Shown: positions 1 to 10,134, counted from the first letter of the stretch. The stretch is 64,000 nucleotides of DNA from Mesorhizobium sp. WSM4313 (GCF_002294725.1 NZ_NSFT01000003.1:496001-560000), one strand, 5' to 3'. The notes: generated by a model from the sequence alone, not told the origin. Numbers and translations: made by a program.

Positions 1-2
1 CC

Positions 3-1997
<1,995 letters not shown>

Positions 1998-2022
1998 GCG
2001 GGAATACAATCACACGAAATCG

Positions 2023-2048
2023 AAAGGGCGCCTCGGGCGCCCTTTTTG
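2023..2048 (+). terminator. Intrinsic terminator of rpoD
   Basis: A GC-rich inverted repeat (GGGCGCC, loop TCG, GGCGCCC) flanked by AAA and a run of five T, 26 bases after the rpoD stop codon. This is a classical Rho-independent terminator. Confidence 0.9.
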
Positions 2049-2205
2049 CTTTTCCGGCTACCTCTCATGCCGCCTTGTCGGGTTTGCCCCACAGGAGGAT
2101 AATCGTGCGTCGGATGCATTTATGGGCTACAAGCCGGATGCCCGCCCCGGCGCCGGTCGCAGCGGCCAGGTGTCGCGCTCCGTGGCTCCCGGTGGGAGGT
2201 GTGCC

Positions 2206-2499
2206 ATGACAACCTATATCGTGCTTATCAACTGGACTGAGCTCGGCGCCAAGAATGTGCGGGAATCGCCGAAACGGCTCGATGCCGCCAAGAAGCTGCT
2301 GGGGGAAATGGGCGGTTCGTTCAAGGCATTCTATCTGACCATGGGCGAATGCGACATGGTCGCCATCGTCGAAGCGCCGGACGATGCGGTGCTCGCCCGC
2401 TTCGCGCTGATGTTGTCGTCGGGCGGCAATGTCAAAACGCGGACGATGAAGGCGTTTCCGGAATTCGCCTATCGCGAGATCATCAGCTCACTCGGGTAA
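2206..2499 (+). CDS. GYD domain-containing protein
   Basis: A small (97 aa) cytoplasmic alpha/beta protein of the GYD family, which has a ferredoxin-like fold and no established biochemical role. It shows the typical N-terminus (MTTYIVLINWTELGAKNV) and the family-defining central stretch GGSFKAFYLTMGECDMVAI. The start at 2206 has a good ribosome binding site (GGTGGGAGG) just upstream, whereas the longer frame from 2122 adds unrelated sequence. It is followed closely by a DCC-family gene, and the two may be co-transcribed. Confidence 0.85.
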   Translation: MTTYIVLINWTELGAKNVRESPKRLDAAKKLLGEMGGSFKAFYLTMGECDMVAIVEAPDDAVLARFALMLSSGGNVKTRTMKAFPEFAYREIISSLG

Positions 2500-2559
2500 A
2501 GTGCTGACGGGCGCAGCGCGGCTGTTGCGAAGCCGCGCCGCATTCCCGATAGTCGCGCC

Positions 2560-2940
2560 ATGCCCGAGCCGTTGCTGACAGTCTGGTACAACACACGCTG
2601 TCCGGTGTGCGACGCCGGCATCAACCGGCAGAAGCGGCGGCTGGTCGAGGCGGTCAAGGCGGGCTGGGTCGAATTCCGCGACATCAATTTCGAACCTGAG
2701 GCGCTCACCGCCTTCGGCGCCTCGCTGGAGGATATCCGCCGGCGCCTGCATGCGACCGACGCAAGCGGGCGGCTGCTGGTCGGCGCCGACGTGGCGATCG
2801 CGGTCTGGCGGATCACGCCGGGCGAGGGATGGCTGGCGAGCTTGTTCGGCAACCCCATCGCGCTGCCGTTGACGCGCTTTGCCTATGACCGTTTCGCGGA
2901 CGTGCTCTACGCCTGGAACCGACGCAAGGGCCGTTGGTAG
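2560..2940 (+). CDS. DCC-family thiol-disulfide oxidoreductase-like protein (DUF393)
   Basis: A 126 aa protein of the DUF393/DCC family, predicted to be thioredoxin-like. The redox motif CPVC sits near residue 16 within TVWYNTRCPVCDAGI, followed by the family-typical FRDINFEPEAL and a later region with GADVAIAVWRITPG. There is no signal peptide. The substrate is unknown; a thiol-disulfide role is inferred from the CxxC pair. It ends shortly before the PadR promoter region. Confidence 0.85.
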   Translation: MPEPLLTVWYNTRCPVCDAGINRQKRRLVEAVKAGWVEFRDINFEPEALTAFGASLEDIRRRLHATDASGRLLVGADVAIAVWRITPGEGWLASLFGNPIALPLTRFAYDRFADVLYAWNRRKGRW

Positions 2941-2988
2941 CGGTCTGGCCGAGCCGTATGAGGACGCATACGCGATCTTGGAACGGTG

Positions 2989-3062
2989 TAAGATACATCT
3001 TAAGATATATCTTGACTCAACAAGCGCCGCGCCTTACTTACGATGTATCGTAAGATATAGCT
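2989..3062 (+). promoter_or_regulatory. PadR operator/promoter region
   Basis: Three palindromic AT-rich sites precede the PadR gene: a near-palindrome TAAGATACATCTTA at 2989, the perfect palindrome AAGATATATCTT at 3002, and TTACGATGTATCGTAA at 3038. PadR regulators commonly repress their own promoter through such dyads, so autoregulation is inferred. AT content is far above the surroundings. Confidence 0.6.
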
Positions 3063-3075
3063 CAAGGAGCAATCC

Positions 3076-3732
3076 ATGCACAGACACAACCACTTTGGCG
3101 AGCGCATGTTCATGCATATGGCTGGCAAATTTGGTGCCAGAGGGGGCGGCGGTTTCGGCCCGTTCGGCCATGGCGGCAGGGGCGGTGGACGCGGCGGCCC
3201 GGGCGACATGTTTCGCGCCGGGCGCATGCTGGCCGACGGCGATCTCAAGCTGATCACGCTGTCGCTGCTGGCCGACGCGCCGCGCCACGGCTACGACATC
3301 ATCAAGGCTCTGGAAGAGCGCACCAGCGGCATCTACAGCCCGAGCCCGGGCGTGGTTTATCCAACGCTGACCTTCCTGGAGGAGGCGGGCTACGCGGTAT
3401 CCTCGAGCGAAGGCAACAAGAAGGTGTTTTCGATCACCGAGGCCGGCAAGGCGCATCTGGACGAGAACCGCGAGATGATCGACAGCGTGCTCGACCATCT
3501 CGAGCGTTTCGGCCGCAAGATGGCCGCGGCGCGCGAATGGTTCGGCTGGGGCGACGACAAGGACGAGGGGCGCCGCGGCCGCTCCGAAACGCGTGACCGG
3601 TTCCGCTCGTTGCGACACCGGCTGCGCGCCGCGCTCGGCGACATCGCCGACGCGCCGGAGGACAAGCAGGCCGAGGCGATCAGCATCCTGGAAGACGCCG
3701 CCGAGGCGATCGAAGCCTTGGCTCGCCGCTAA
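3076..3732 (+). CDS. PadR family transcriptional regulator
   Basis: A 218 aa DNA-binding regulator with a winged helix of the PadR type. The first ~50 residues are Gly/His/Arg-rich and low complexity (RGGGGFGPFGHGGRGGG). The PadR domain follows from about residue 50: LKLITLSLLADAPRHGYDII, then SPSPGVVYPTLTFLEEAGY and the wing. The C-terminal half is helical and charged, as in the dimerisation region of this family. The start at 3076 is set by AAGGAG eight bases upstream. Palindromic sites in its promoter suggest autoregulation. The Gly-rich leader may bind metal through His, but that is speculative. Confidence 0.92.
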   Translation: MHRHNHFGERMFMHMAGKFGARGGGGFGPFGHGGRGGGRGGPGDMFRAGRMLADGDLKLITLSLLADAPRHGYDIIKALEERTSGIYSPSPGVVYPTLTFLEEAGYAVSSSEGNKKVFSITEAGKAHLDENREMIDSVLDHLERFGRKMAAAREWFGWGDDKDEGRRGRSETRDRFRSLRHRLRAALGDIADAPEDKQAEAISILEDAAEAIEALARR

Positions 3733-3753
3733 GACATTCTCATAGGGAAGCCC

Positions 3754-3779
3754 AAAAGCCCGGATCGCTCCGGGCTTTT
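3754..3779 (+). terminator. Terminator between PadR and YiaA-like gene
   Basis: Inverted repeat AAAAGCCCGGA / TCCGGGCTTTT with loop TCGC, directly after the PadR stop. The symmetric A and T tracts let it act in both directions, serving the convergent gene as well. Confidence 0.85.
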
Positions 3780-3811
3780 GCATTCAGTCAGCGATCGGCA
3801 AGGGCAGGGGA

Positions 3812-4072
3812 TTATTCCTTGCCGACATATTCGCTGATCAGCTTCTCGTTGCGCGCCTTCTCGATCTTGGCAGTGGTCTCGGCCGCAATCCGCTCGTCGG
3901 TGCGGTATTTGACCAGGTTCACCAGGCTGCCGGTGAGCAGCAGCACGCCCATCGCCCAGTAACCTTTGGTCGAGAGGTCGACGGGAGCAAGCCACAGCGA
4001 CAGGCCGAGCATGAAATAGGCAGCGCCCACCGATATGGTGTTGAAGAGGATATAGGTCTGATTGCCGTTCAT
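3812..4072 (-). CDS. YiaA/YiaB family two-helix inner membrane protein
   Basis: An 86 aa protein with two hydrophobic segments (TYILFNTISVGAAYFMLGLS and YWAMGVLLLTGSLVNLVKY) and a charged cytoplasmic tail, matching the two-helix YiaAB domain. Function is unknown. It lies immediately downstream of the PspA-like gene on the same strand (43 bases apart) and is probably in its operon, pointing to an envelope-stress setting. Confidence 0.85.
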   Translation of the reverse strand: MNGNQTYILFNTISVGAAYFMLGLSLWLAPVDLSTKGYWAMGVLLLTGSLVNLVKYRTDERIAAETTAKIEKARNEKLISEYVGKE

Positions 4073-4115
4073 CGTCGTATTCCTTGGATTTGATCCGTCA
4101 CGGGAAATTGCGGGT

Positions 4116-4793
4116 TCAGTTCAGGGATTTGAGGCGTGCCAGAACATCCTGGGCGCGCACCTTGGTGGCCGGTCCATGGCCTGCTTCGGCGAGACGTTCG
4201 CGGATCGCCTCGTGGCGCAGCTCGCCGTCGATCTCGTCGAGGATGCTGGCTTCCTCGAACGGGTCGGAGCTGTCCTTGATGCGGGCCAGCAATTCCTCCG
4301 CTTCGTTGATGCTTGCGGTGCGGCCGATCGAGCGGTTGAGGCGCGACTGCGCCTTGCGTTCGGCATCGATCGCCCGGGCTGAGATCATGCCTTGGTTGAG
4401 ATCGATGATGCGGCGATGCGCCTGTTCCACGGACAGACGCATCCGCAAGGTCTTCTCGCCCAGGCTCTTGACCGTGGCGCGACGAACCTCGCGCTCGTTC
4501 TCGAGTTCGGCGATTGCGGAGGCGCCGCCTTCGGCAAGCGCCTGGTTGTTGGCGGAAAGCGCGCTGAGCGTGCGGGTTTCCAGATCGGCGATGCGGCGGT
4601 CGAGCTGGTCGAGGCTGGTCTGCTCGGCGCGCTGGCGCACGATCAGCGAGGCGAGCGTCTGCTTGGCGGCGGCAAGGCCCGCCTCCGCGTCGCGGATGCG
4701 CTGGGCCAGAAGGTCGATCGCAAAGCGATCCTTCAGATTGTCCTCGGCCCGCGCGCTGGCGCCATCCAGCAATGTCTTGATCAGGCTAAGCAT
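4116..4793 (-). CDS. PspA/IM30 family membrane-stress protein
   Basis: A 225 aa protein of the PspA/IM30 (ESCRT-III-like) family, almost entirely helical and coiled coil from residue 25 to 150 (RIRDAEAGLAAAKQTLASLI and so on). The family binds stressed inner membranes. The start MLSLIKTLLDGASARAEDNL is the usual amphipathic N-terminal helix; the longer frame to 4856 crosses the operator region and was not used. It is transcribed divergently from a TetR gene, and the three dyads between them suggest that this TetR controls it rather than PspF/sigma-54. It is likely co-transcribed with the YiaA-like gene. Confidence 0.85.
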   Translation of the reverse strand: MLSLIKTLLDGASARAEDNLKDRFAIDLLAQRIRDAEAGLAAAKQTLASLIVRQRAEQTSLDQLDRRIADLETRTLSALSANNQALAEGGASAIAELENEREVRRATVKSLGEKTLRMRLSVEQAHRRIIDLNQGMISARAIDAERKAQSRLNRSIGRTASINEAEELLARIKDSSDPFEEASILDEIDGELRHEAIRERLAEAGHGPATKVRAQDVLARLKSLN

Positions 4794-4814
4794 GGTCTTC
4801 TTCTCCCTGTTTTC

Positions 4815-4885
4815 GTGAACGTTGTTCACAAGCTCAACATAACAGGAAATGAACATTGTTCAAAAGCTATTTTGAACGCTGTTCA
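4815..4885. promoter_or_regulatory. Triple TetR-type operator between pspA-like and tetR
   Basis: Three copies of the dyad TGAAC-NNN-GTTCA lie in the divergent promoter region: GTGAACGTTGTTCAC at 4815-4829, TGAACATTGTTCA at 4850-4862 and TGAACGCTGTTCA at 4873-4885. The half-sites are identical, and only the central bases vary. They most likely bind the adjacent TetR protein and control both genes; this is inferred from position and symmetry. Confidence 0.75.
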
Positions 4886-4970
4886 TGAAGCGCCGGACAT
4901 GGTAAATGCAAGCAACGGAATGAATCCCGGCCGGGCTTGCCGACTTCGGACATAAGGACAGGAAAGAAGC

Positions 4971-5612
4971 ATGGCGCTGGACAAGGAAGAGATGAGTGAC
5001 AAGGTGCTCGCCATTGCCGAGGCGCTGCTCAACGAGGGCGGCGCCGACAACCTGAAAGCGCGCACCATTGCCGAGCAGGCCGGCATCTCGGTCGGATCCG
5101 TCTATAACCTCTTTGCCGATCTCGACGAGGTGCACCGTGCCGTCAACATGCGGCTGCTCGACCGGCTCGGCGCGACAGGTATCGCGGCGATGGCCGATCT
5201 CGAAAGGCAAGGGGTAACCGATGTCCGGCACCGCATCCTGGCGATGGCGGCGGCCTATGTGCGCTTCGTCGAGGCGCATCCCGGCAGCTGGCCGGCGGTG
5301 CTTGCGTTCAACCGCCGCCGGGCGACGCGGCCGGGCCCCGATGCCTATGACGCGCTGCTCGACGCGCTCTTCGACATCGTCGCCGGCGTGCTCAAGGCCG
5401 GCGATTTCGGCCTCGACGACGACCGCCGCGCGCTTGCGGCGCGGACCTTGTGGTCAAGCGTGCACGGCATCGTGACCAGCGGCTATGTGGCGAATTCGAA
5501 CAGCAGGCAGGCCGAGGAGATCTGGCGTCAGATCGAGCTTCTGGTCGGCGTTTTCGTCAAGGGGCTGGAACACGGCGGCGCATTCGCGCATGCTGACGCA
5601 AAGCCTGCGTAA
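4971..5612 (+). CDS. TetR family transcriptional regulator
   Basis: A 213 aa repressor with an N-terminal TetR helix-turn-helix (ARTIAEQAGISVGSVYNLFA at residues ~30-50) and an all-helical ligand-binding C-terminal domain of the WHG type (ALAARTLWSSVHGIVTSGYV). The start is set by a purine-rich ribosome site (GGAAAGAAG). It is divergent from the PspA-like gene with three TGAAC/GTTCA dyads between them, so it probably represses itself and the pspA-like operon. The ligand cannot be read from the sequence. Confidence 0.9.
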   Translation: MALDKEEMSDKVLAIAEALLNEGGADNLKARTIAEQAGISVGSVYNLFADLDEVHRAVNMRLLDRLGATGIAAMADLERQGVTDVRHRILAMAAAYVRFVEAHPGSWPAVLAFNRRRATRPGPDAYDALLDALFDIVAGVLKAGDFGLDDDRRALAARTLWSSVHGIVTSGYVANSNSRQAEEIWRQIELLVGVFVKGLEHGGAFAHADAKPA

Positions 5613-5663
5613 CCAGGGGCGCCGCGAATCCTTGGTGCCCGCGTGAATAGGAGTTTTGAAAAA

Positions 5664-5954
5664 ATGTCTTTTCTGAAGAAGCTTTTCGGCGGCGGCGGTG
5701 AGGCAACGGAGGCCGGCACCGCCAAGCCGGCAAAGCAGGTCGAGCACAAGGGATTTCTGATCAGCGCCACGCCCTACAAGGCCGAGGGCCAATACCAGAC
5801 CTGCGGCGTCGTCTCAAAGGAAGTGGACGGTGTGATGAAAGAGCACCGCTTCATCCGCGCCGACCGTTTCGCCGGGCTGGACGACGCCGTCGACATCTCG
5901 ATCAAGAAGGGCATCCAGCTCGTCGACGAGCAGGGCGAGCGGATGTTCGGGTAA
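5664..5954 (+). CDS. HlyU-like family protein
   Basis: A 96 aa protein of the HlyU family, named for a Vibrio haemolysin activator; in rhizobia the role is untested. It begins MSFLKKLFGGGGE and continues with the family core KGFLISATPYKAEGQYQTCG and FIRADRFAGLDDAVDISIKK. The ATG at 5664 is chosen because AGGAG lies 10 bases upstream; the GTG at 5643 overlaps that site. It lies 51 bases after the TetR gene in the same direction. Confidence 0.85.
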   Translation: MSFLKKLFGGGGEATEAGTAKPAKQVEHKGFLISATPYKAEGQYQTCGVVSKEVDGVMKEHRFIRADRFAGLDDAVDISIKKGIQLVDEQGERMFG

Positions 5955-5990
5955 GCAGTACTTCGGCTGCGCCCGCCAGCTTCTCCTCGC

Positions 5991-6923
5991 TCAGAACGAG
6001 ACCTTGTCGCCGCCCTTGAGCTGCAGGATCTGCCGCGCTTCGTCGGGTGTGGCGATCGAGGCGCCGAGGCCTTCGATGATCTGGCGCACCTTGGTCACCT
6101 GTTCGGCGCTGGAGCGGGCGAGCTTGCCCTTGCCGATCCATAGCGAGTCCTCCAGGCCGACACGCACATTGCCGCCCAGCGCAATCGCTTGCGTGGCGAT
6201 CGGCAGTTGGTGGCGGCCGGCGCCCAGCACCGACCAGTGATAGTCGTTGCCGAACAGGCGGTCGGCGGTGCGCTTCATATGGGCAACGTCTTCCGGGTGA
6301 GTGCCGATGCCGCCGAGGATACCGAACACGCTCTGGACGAAGAACGGCGCCTTGACCAGGCCGCGCTCGACGAAATGCGCCAGCGTGTAGAGGTGGCCGA
6401 TGTCGTAGCATTCGATCTCGAAGCGCGTGCCGTTGTCGGCGCAGGTGCGCAAGATGTGCTCGATGTCGCCAAAGGTGTTGCGGAAGATGCGGTCGCGCGA
6501 GGATTCCAGATAGGGCCGCTCCCAGTCATGCTCGAATGTCTTGAAGCGCTCCAGCATCGGGAACAGCGCGAAATTCATCGAGCCCATGTTGAGCGACGCG
6601 ACTTCGGGCGCGAACATCTTGGCCGGCCTGACGCGCTCCTCCACGCTCATCGTCGCCGCACCCCCGGTGGTGATGTTGACCACACAGTTGGAGCGCTGCT
6701 TGATGACCTGCAGGAACGGGGCGAAGGCCTCGGTCGACTGGTCTGGGCGACCGTCGACCGGGTTGCGGGCGTGAAGGTGTACGATCGCGGCACCCGCTTC
6801 GGCCGCCTCGATGGCGGCAGTGGCGATCTCCTCAGCTGTCACCGGCAGATGCGGCGACATTGACGGCGTATGGATCGAGCCTGTGACCGCGCAGGTGATG
6901 ATGATCTTGTTCTGGTTCGCCAC
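5991..6923 (-). CDS. BKACE family (DUF849) 3-keto-acid cleavage enzyme
   Basis: A 310 aa TIM-barrel zinc enzyme of the BKACE family, which condenses a beta-keto acid with acetyl-CoA to give acetoacetate and a CoA ester. The first zinc-binding pair is visible in AGAAIVHLHARNP (residues ~44-56). NITTGGAATMSVEERVRP, NMGSMNFALFP and the glycine-rich VLGAGRHQLPIATQAIALGG follow, as expected. Full length for the family. The substrate differs between subfamilies and cannot be assigned here. Just upstream on the same strand lies the remnant of a sugar ABC permease, so it may once have belonged to a transport/catabolic operon. Confidence 0.9.
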   Translation of the reverse strand: MANQNKIIITCAVTGSIHTPSMSPHLPVTAEEIATAAIEAAEAGAAIVHLHARNPVDGRPDQSTEAFAPFLQVIKQRSNCVVNITTGGAATMSVEERVRPAKMFAPEVASLNMGSMNFALFPMLERFKTFEHDWERPYLESSRDRIFRNTFGDIEHILRTCADNGTRFEIECYDIGHLYTLAHFVERGLVKAPFFVQSVFGILGGIGTHPEDVAHMKRTADRLFGNDYHWSVLGAGRHQLPIATQAIALGGNVRVGLEDSLWIGKGKLARSSAEQVTKVRQIIEGLGASIATPDEARQILQLKGGDKVSF

Positions 6924-6971
6924 TTTTGGTGTCCTGACTTCGTTGTTGGACTGCGCCTATTTAACCGCGCC

Positions 6972-7264
6972 TTACTTTGATGCCGGAAAAATGAACTGCT
7001 TCGACAGCACGATGTCGAGCAAGGTAATCGGCGGTGCCGCCAGTGTCAGCCCGGTGAACAGCACCCCCAATCGGTGGTGAATTCGCCGACGAACACAGTC
7101 AGCCCTTGCGGCAGTGTCTTCAAATTGTTGGAGGTGGTCAGGACCAGGGGGAAGAAAAAGTCGTTCCAGCTGTTTGCGCTGGCGGCGGGCGGATCGCTGT
7201 CGGCACGGGAGGATATCGGGGTCGCGCTCGGTGCCTTGGATTGATCCTGCACGAGGACCGCCAC
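6972..7264 (-). pseudogene. Remnant of carbohydrate ABC transporter permease (MalG-like, C-terminal part)
   Basis: Minus-strand translation shows the C-terminal end of a CUT1 permease split between two frames. One frame gives NSWNDFFFPLVLTTSNNLKT followed by LPQGLTVFVGEFTTDWG (about 7160 down to 7075). The next frame continues LFTGLTLAAPPITLLDIVLS and KQFI (about 7070 down to 6980). In intact permeases these segments are contiguous, so a frameshift around 7070 in a run of G explains the break. No start, no upstream membrane helices and no partner genes are present, so this is a decayed fragment. Confidence 0.75.
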
Positions 7265-7359
7265 CCTGTCGTGGTGCTGCCGCCGCTGTACCGAGGCGAA
7301 AATGCAAAGAGAGGCAGGCGCTGGCGGGCGCCTGCCTCTCTTTATTCCGGCATCGGCGG

Positions 7360-7998
7360 TCAGGCCGCGGCGGCGACCTGGTCAGCCGTGGCGGCGGCGA
7401 TCGCGTCGACCTTGGCAGTGGCCTTGGCAAGCGCGGCGGTGACGGCGTCGGCGCCCATGCCGACACCCTCAACGCGGATCACTTCGATATCGGTCATGCC
7501 GAGGAAGCCGAGCACGCTGCGCAGATAGGGAACGGCATGGTCCATCTGCACTGCGGCGCCTTCCGAATAGATGCCGCCGGAAGCGAGCACGATATAGACC
7601 TTCTTGCCGTTGACGAGGCCCTTCGGGCCGTTCTCGCCATAGGCAAAGCTCTTGCCCGAGCGGGCGACGTGGTCGACCCAGGACTTCAACGTCGAGGAGA
7701 TGTTGAAGTTGATGAAGCCTGTCGCGAGGATCACGGTGTCGGCAGCGAAAAGCTCGTCGAGCACGGCGTCGGAGACGCCGACGACCTCGGCCTGGCGCGC
7801 GGTGCGGGCCTCGGCCGGCGTGTAGATGCCGGTGGCGTAGTCAGGGTCGATATGCGGCAGCGGGTTGGCGACGAGATCGCGCACGACGAGCGTGTTGGAC
7901 GGATCGGCGGCAGCGAGCTTCTGAGCAAGGTCGGTGGCGACGCGGGTCGAGTGCGAAGCGGCGCCGCGCGGGCTGGAGGTAACGAGAAGAATAGACAT
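7360..7998 (-). CDS. azoR: FMN-dependent NADH-azoreductase (AzoR family)
   Basis: A 212 aa flavodoxin-like quinone/azo reductase that transfers two electrons from NADH via FMN. The N-terminal phosphate loop SSPRGAASHSTRVA, the flavin-site region PMDNFNIS-like GFINFNISSTLKSWVDHVAR, and the conserved LASGGIYSEG are present. The ATG at 7998 has AAGGGGA upstream; longer in-frame starts run into the divergent promoter. It is divergent from a LysR regulator, a common pairing in which LysR controls the reductase in response to quinones or electrophiles. Confidence 0.9.
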   Translation of the reverse strand: MSILLVTSSPRGAASHSTRVATDLAQKLAAADPSNTLVVRDLVANPLPHIDPDYATGIYTPAEARTARQAEVVGVSDAVLDELFAADTVILATGFINFNISSTLKSWVDHVARSGKSFAYGENGPKGLVNGKKVYIVLASGGIYSEGAAVQMDHAVPYLRSVLGFLGMTDIEVIRVEGVGMGADAVTAALAKATAKVDAIAAATADQVAAAA

Positions 7999-8102
7999 GG
8001 CGGTGTCCCCTTGGGGTTGGATTGAAACTTCCCCGCCAATATGGGATTGCTGCCTCATCAGGATAATGGGTATAATATGCATACAATCCATCAACAAAAT
8101 GG

Positions 8103-9059
8103 ATGGGAAGCATGCAGCCGAACCCGACATTGGATCAGCTCCAAATTCTAGTGGCGGTGGCCGACACCGGCAGCTTCTCTGCCGCGGGCCGCAAGCTCAA
8201 CCGGGCGCAGTCGGTGGTAAGCTACGGCATCGCCAATCTCGAAGCGCAGCTCGGACTGAAATTGTTCGAACGCGAAGGCGTGCGCGAGCCGCAACTGACC
8301 GACGTCGGCAAGGCGATGCTGGAAGATGCGCGGCGCATGATCGGCGTGCTGCAGCGCATCCGTTCGCGTGCCGACGGCTACCGGCAAGGGCTGGAAGCGG
8401 AAGTGGCGATATCGGTCGACGTGGCGCTGCCCTCACCGGCGCTGGTGCGCGTGCTCAAAGCCTTCGAGGCGCAATTCCCGGCGGTCATGCTGCGGCTTTA
8501 TATCGGATCGCTCGGCCTCATTGTCGACCAGGTGGTCAACGGCCAGGCGGATCTCGGCTTCGGCGGTCTGCAAGGCGATGCCGATGTCAATCTGCTGCGC
8601 GTCGGCTTCATCTCGCTGGTGCCGGCTGCCGCACCCGATCATCCGCTGGCGAAACTGCCGAAGCCGGTCGGGATCGAGGATCTGCGCGAGCACATCCAGC
8701 TTGTCGTCACCGACCAGTCGGAGCGGACGCGCGGCCGCGACTATGGCGTGTTTGCCTATCGCACTTGGCGGCTTACGGACCTGCGCACCAAGCACGCGCT
8801 GATGCGCGAGGGACTTGGCTGGGGCGGCCTGCCGCGCTGGCTGATCGCCGACGACCTAGCCAGCGGACGGCTGGTCGAGCTCGATCTCGAGCCTTACCGC
8901 GAAGTCCGTTCGCCGATGTACGCCATGCACCGCAACGACCGCAGCCCCAAGCCGGCGGCATCCTGGCTGATCGACGAGTTCAAGCGGCAACTCGGCTGCT
9001 TCACCGAGACGGAGCCGGGCGTTTGGACGGAGGAGGAGCCGGAGACAAGCCGTCCATGA
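8103..9059 (+). CDS. LysR family transcriptional regulator
   Basis: A 318 aa LysR regulator. The N-terminal winged helix is clear (LDQLQILVAVADTGSFSAAG, SVVSYGIANLEAQLG, LTDVGKAMLEDA), followed by the periplasmic-binding-like effector domain from about residue 90. Translation may begin at 8103 or three codons later at the second Met. The gene is divergent from the azoreductase across a 104-base spacer, so it probably controls it. Its 3' end overlaps the end of the convergent TetR gene by 59 bases. Confidence 0.92.
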   Translation: MGSMQPNPTLDQLQILVAVADTGSFSAAGRKLNRAQSVVSYGIANLEAQLGLKLFEREGVREPQLTDVGKAMLEDARRMIGVLQRIRSRADGYRQGLEAEVAISVDVALPSPALVRVLKAFEAQFPAVMLRLYIGSLGLIVDQVVNGQADLGFGGLQGDADVNLLRVGFISLVPAAAPDHPLAKLPKPVGIEDLREHIQLVVTDQSERTRGRDYGVFAYRTWRLTDLRTKHALMREGLGWGGLPRWLIADDLASGRLVELDLEPYREVRSPMYAMHRNDRSPKPAASWLIDEFKRQLGCFTETEPGVWTEEEPETSRP

Positions 9060-9627
9060 GCGCGATCAGCACCGCGCGGTAATCCTCGCTGGACGCGCCG
9101 GCCTCGATGGCTAATGCGGCTCGATCGAAGGCGGCCGCCAGCAGGGCGGTCAACGCCTCGACCGGCAATCTGGTCATTGCTTGCGCGCGCATCGCCGCGA
9201 CCAGGCCTTCGCGCAGCGAGCGGTTGCCGTGGCGGTTGTCGATCTCGTCCATGGCGGCGCGGCCGAGCACGGCCGGCCCGTCAAGCAGCAGAAGCCGCGT
9301 GCGGCCGGGCGCTCGCATTGCCTTGAGATAGGCGTCCGAGCCGGCGATCAGCGCGTCACGCGCGGACAGCGAAGGCGGCGAGGCATGGTCGATCTCGGCC
9401 GCAACGGCCGCCGCTTCCTGCTCGACGACTGCCGCGAACAGCGCCTGCTTGTCGGCGAAGTGATGGTAGAGCGCGCCGCGCGTCACGCCGGCCTCGGCGA
9501 CGATCTCCGGCGTGCCGGTCTCGGCATAGGACTTTTCCGTAAACAGCTTTCGCGCCGCGCGGATCAGATCGGCGCGCGTCGCCTCGGTGCGGTCGCGATT
9601 GGAGCGGCGTTCGGACTCTTGTTGCAT
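9001..9627 (-). CDS. TetR family transcriptional regulator (AcrR-like)
   Basis: A 208 aa TetR regulator. The helix-turn-helix reads [40 protein letters not shown], a textbook AcrR-type motif; the C-terminal part is helical with [19 protein letters not shown]. The frame stays open to 10092, but the ATG at 9627 gives the usual N-terminal length and places the start beside two operator palindromes. It is divergent from a VOC-family gene, which it probably represses together with itself. Confidence 0.9.
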   Translation of the reverse strand: MQQESERRSNRDRTEATRADLIRAARKLFTEKSYAETGTPEIVAEAGVTRGALYHHFADKQALFAAVVEQEAAAVAAEIDHASPPSLSARDALIAGSDAYLKAMRAPGRTRLLLLDGPAVLGRAAMDEIDNRHGNRSLREGLVAAMRAQAMTRLPVEALTALLAAAFDRAALAIEAGASSEDYRAVLIALMDGLSPAPPPSKRPAPSR

Positions 9628-9672
9628 ACATGCAGCCTGTATGTTATTCGCACTTACATACAGACTGTATGT
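9628..9672. promoter_or_regulatory. Two TetR operators between tetR and VOC gene
   Basis: Two 17-base dyads on a 28-base period: ACATGCAGCCTGTATGT (9628-9644, one mismatch) and ACATACAGACTGTATGT (9656-9672, perfect around the central A). ACATACA...TGTATGT is the type of sequence bound by AcrR/TtgR-class regulators. One site touches the TetR start codon, which fits autorepression. Confidence 0.8.
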
Positions 9673-9693
9673 TGGATGAGAGGAGAAGGAAAG

Positions 9694-10119
9694 ATGAGGA
9701 CGACAAGCTATTATCCGGTGCTGATGACGGATGATGTCGCAGGCACTGCGGATTTTTATGTCGAGCATTTCCGCTTCGAGCCGCTGTTTGCGAGCGACTG
9801 GTATGTGCATCTGCGCTCGAGCGAGGACAGGCGCGTCAACCTTGGCATCGTCCAGGGCAACCATGAGACGATCCCGCAAGAGGGGCGGGGGCGAACGTCG
9901 GGCCTGCTGATCAATTTCGAGGTCCGCGATCCCGACGCGGTCTATGAGCGGATTGTCGCCGCTGGCCTGCCGATCCTGCGCAGCTTGCGCGACGAGCCCT
10001 TCGGCCAGCGCCATTTCATCACCAGGGATCCCAACGGCGTGCTGATCGACGTCATCAAGCCGATCCCGCCAAGCGAGGAGTTCCTGGCGCAATATGCCGA
10101 GGGCGCAGCCGGGAGTTAG
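9694..10119 (+). CDS. VOC family (glyoxalase/bleomycin-resistance-like) protein
   Basis: A 141 aa protein of the vicinal-oxygen-chelate superfamily with two beta-alpha-beta-beta-beta units: [20 protein letters not shown] at the N-terminus, and [17 protein letters not shown] near the C-terminus containing the conserved DPNG turn. AGGAGAAGG upstream of 9694 decides the start. Members act as glyoxalases, dioxygenases or antibiotic-binding proteins; which applies here is not clear. Divergent from the TetR gene with paired operators between them, it looks like a ligand-induced detoxification gene. Confidence 0.88.
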   Translation: MRTTSYYPVLMTDDVAGTADFYVEHFRFEPLFASDWYVHLRSSEDRRVNLGIVQGNHETIPQEGRGRTSGLLINFEVRDPDAVYERIVAAGLPILRSLRDEPFGQRHFITRDPNGVLIDVIKPIPPSEEFLAQYAEGAAGS

Positions 10120-10134
10120 ACCGGCGCGGCAATC

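Noticed and set aside
9628-10092. Extension of the TetR frame upstream to 10092
   Set aside because: It would run antisense through the VOC gene and through the operators; the ATG at 9627 gives the standard TetR length.
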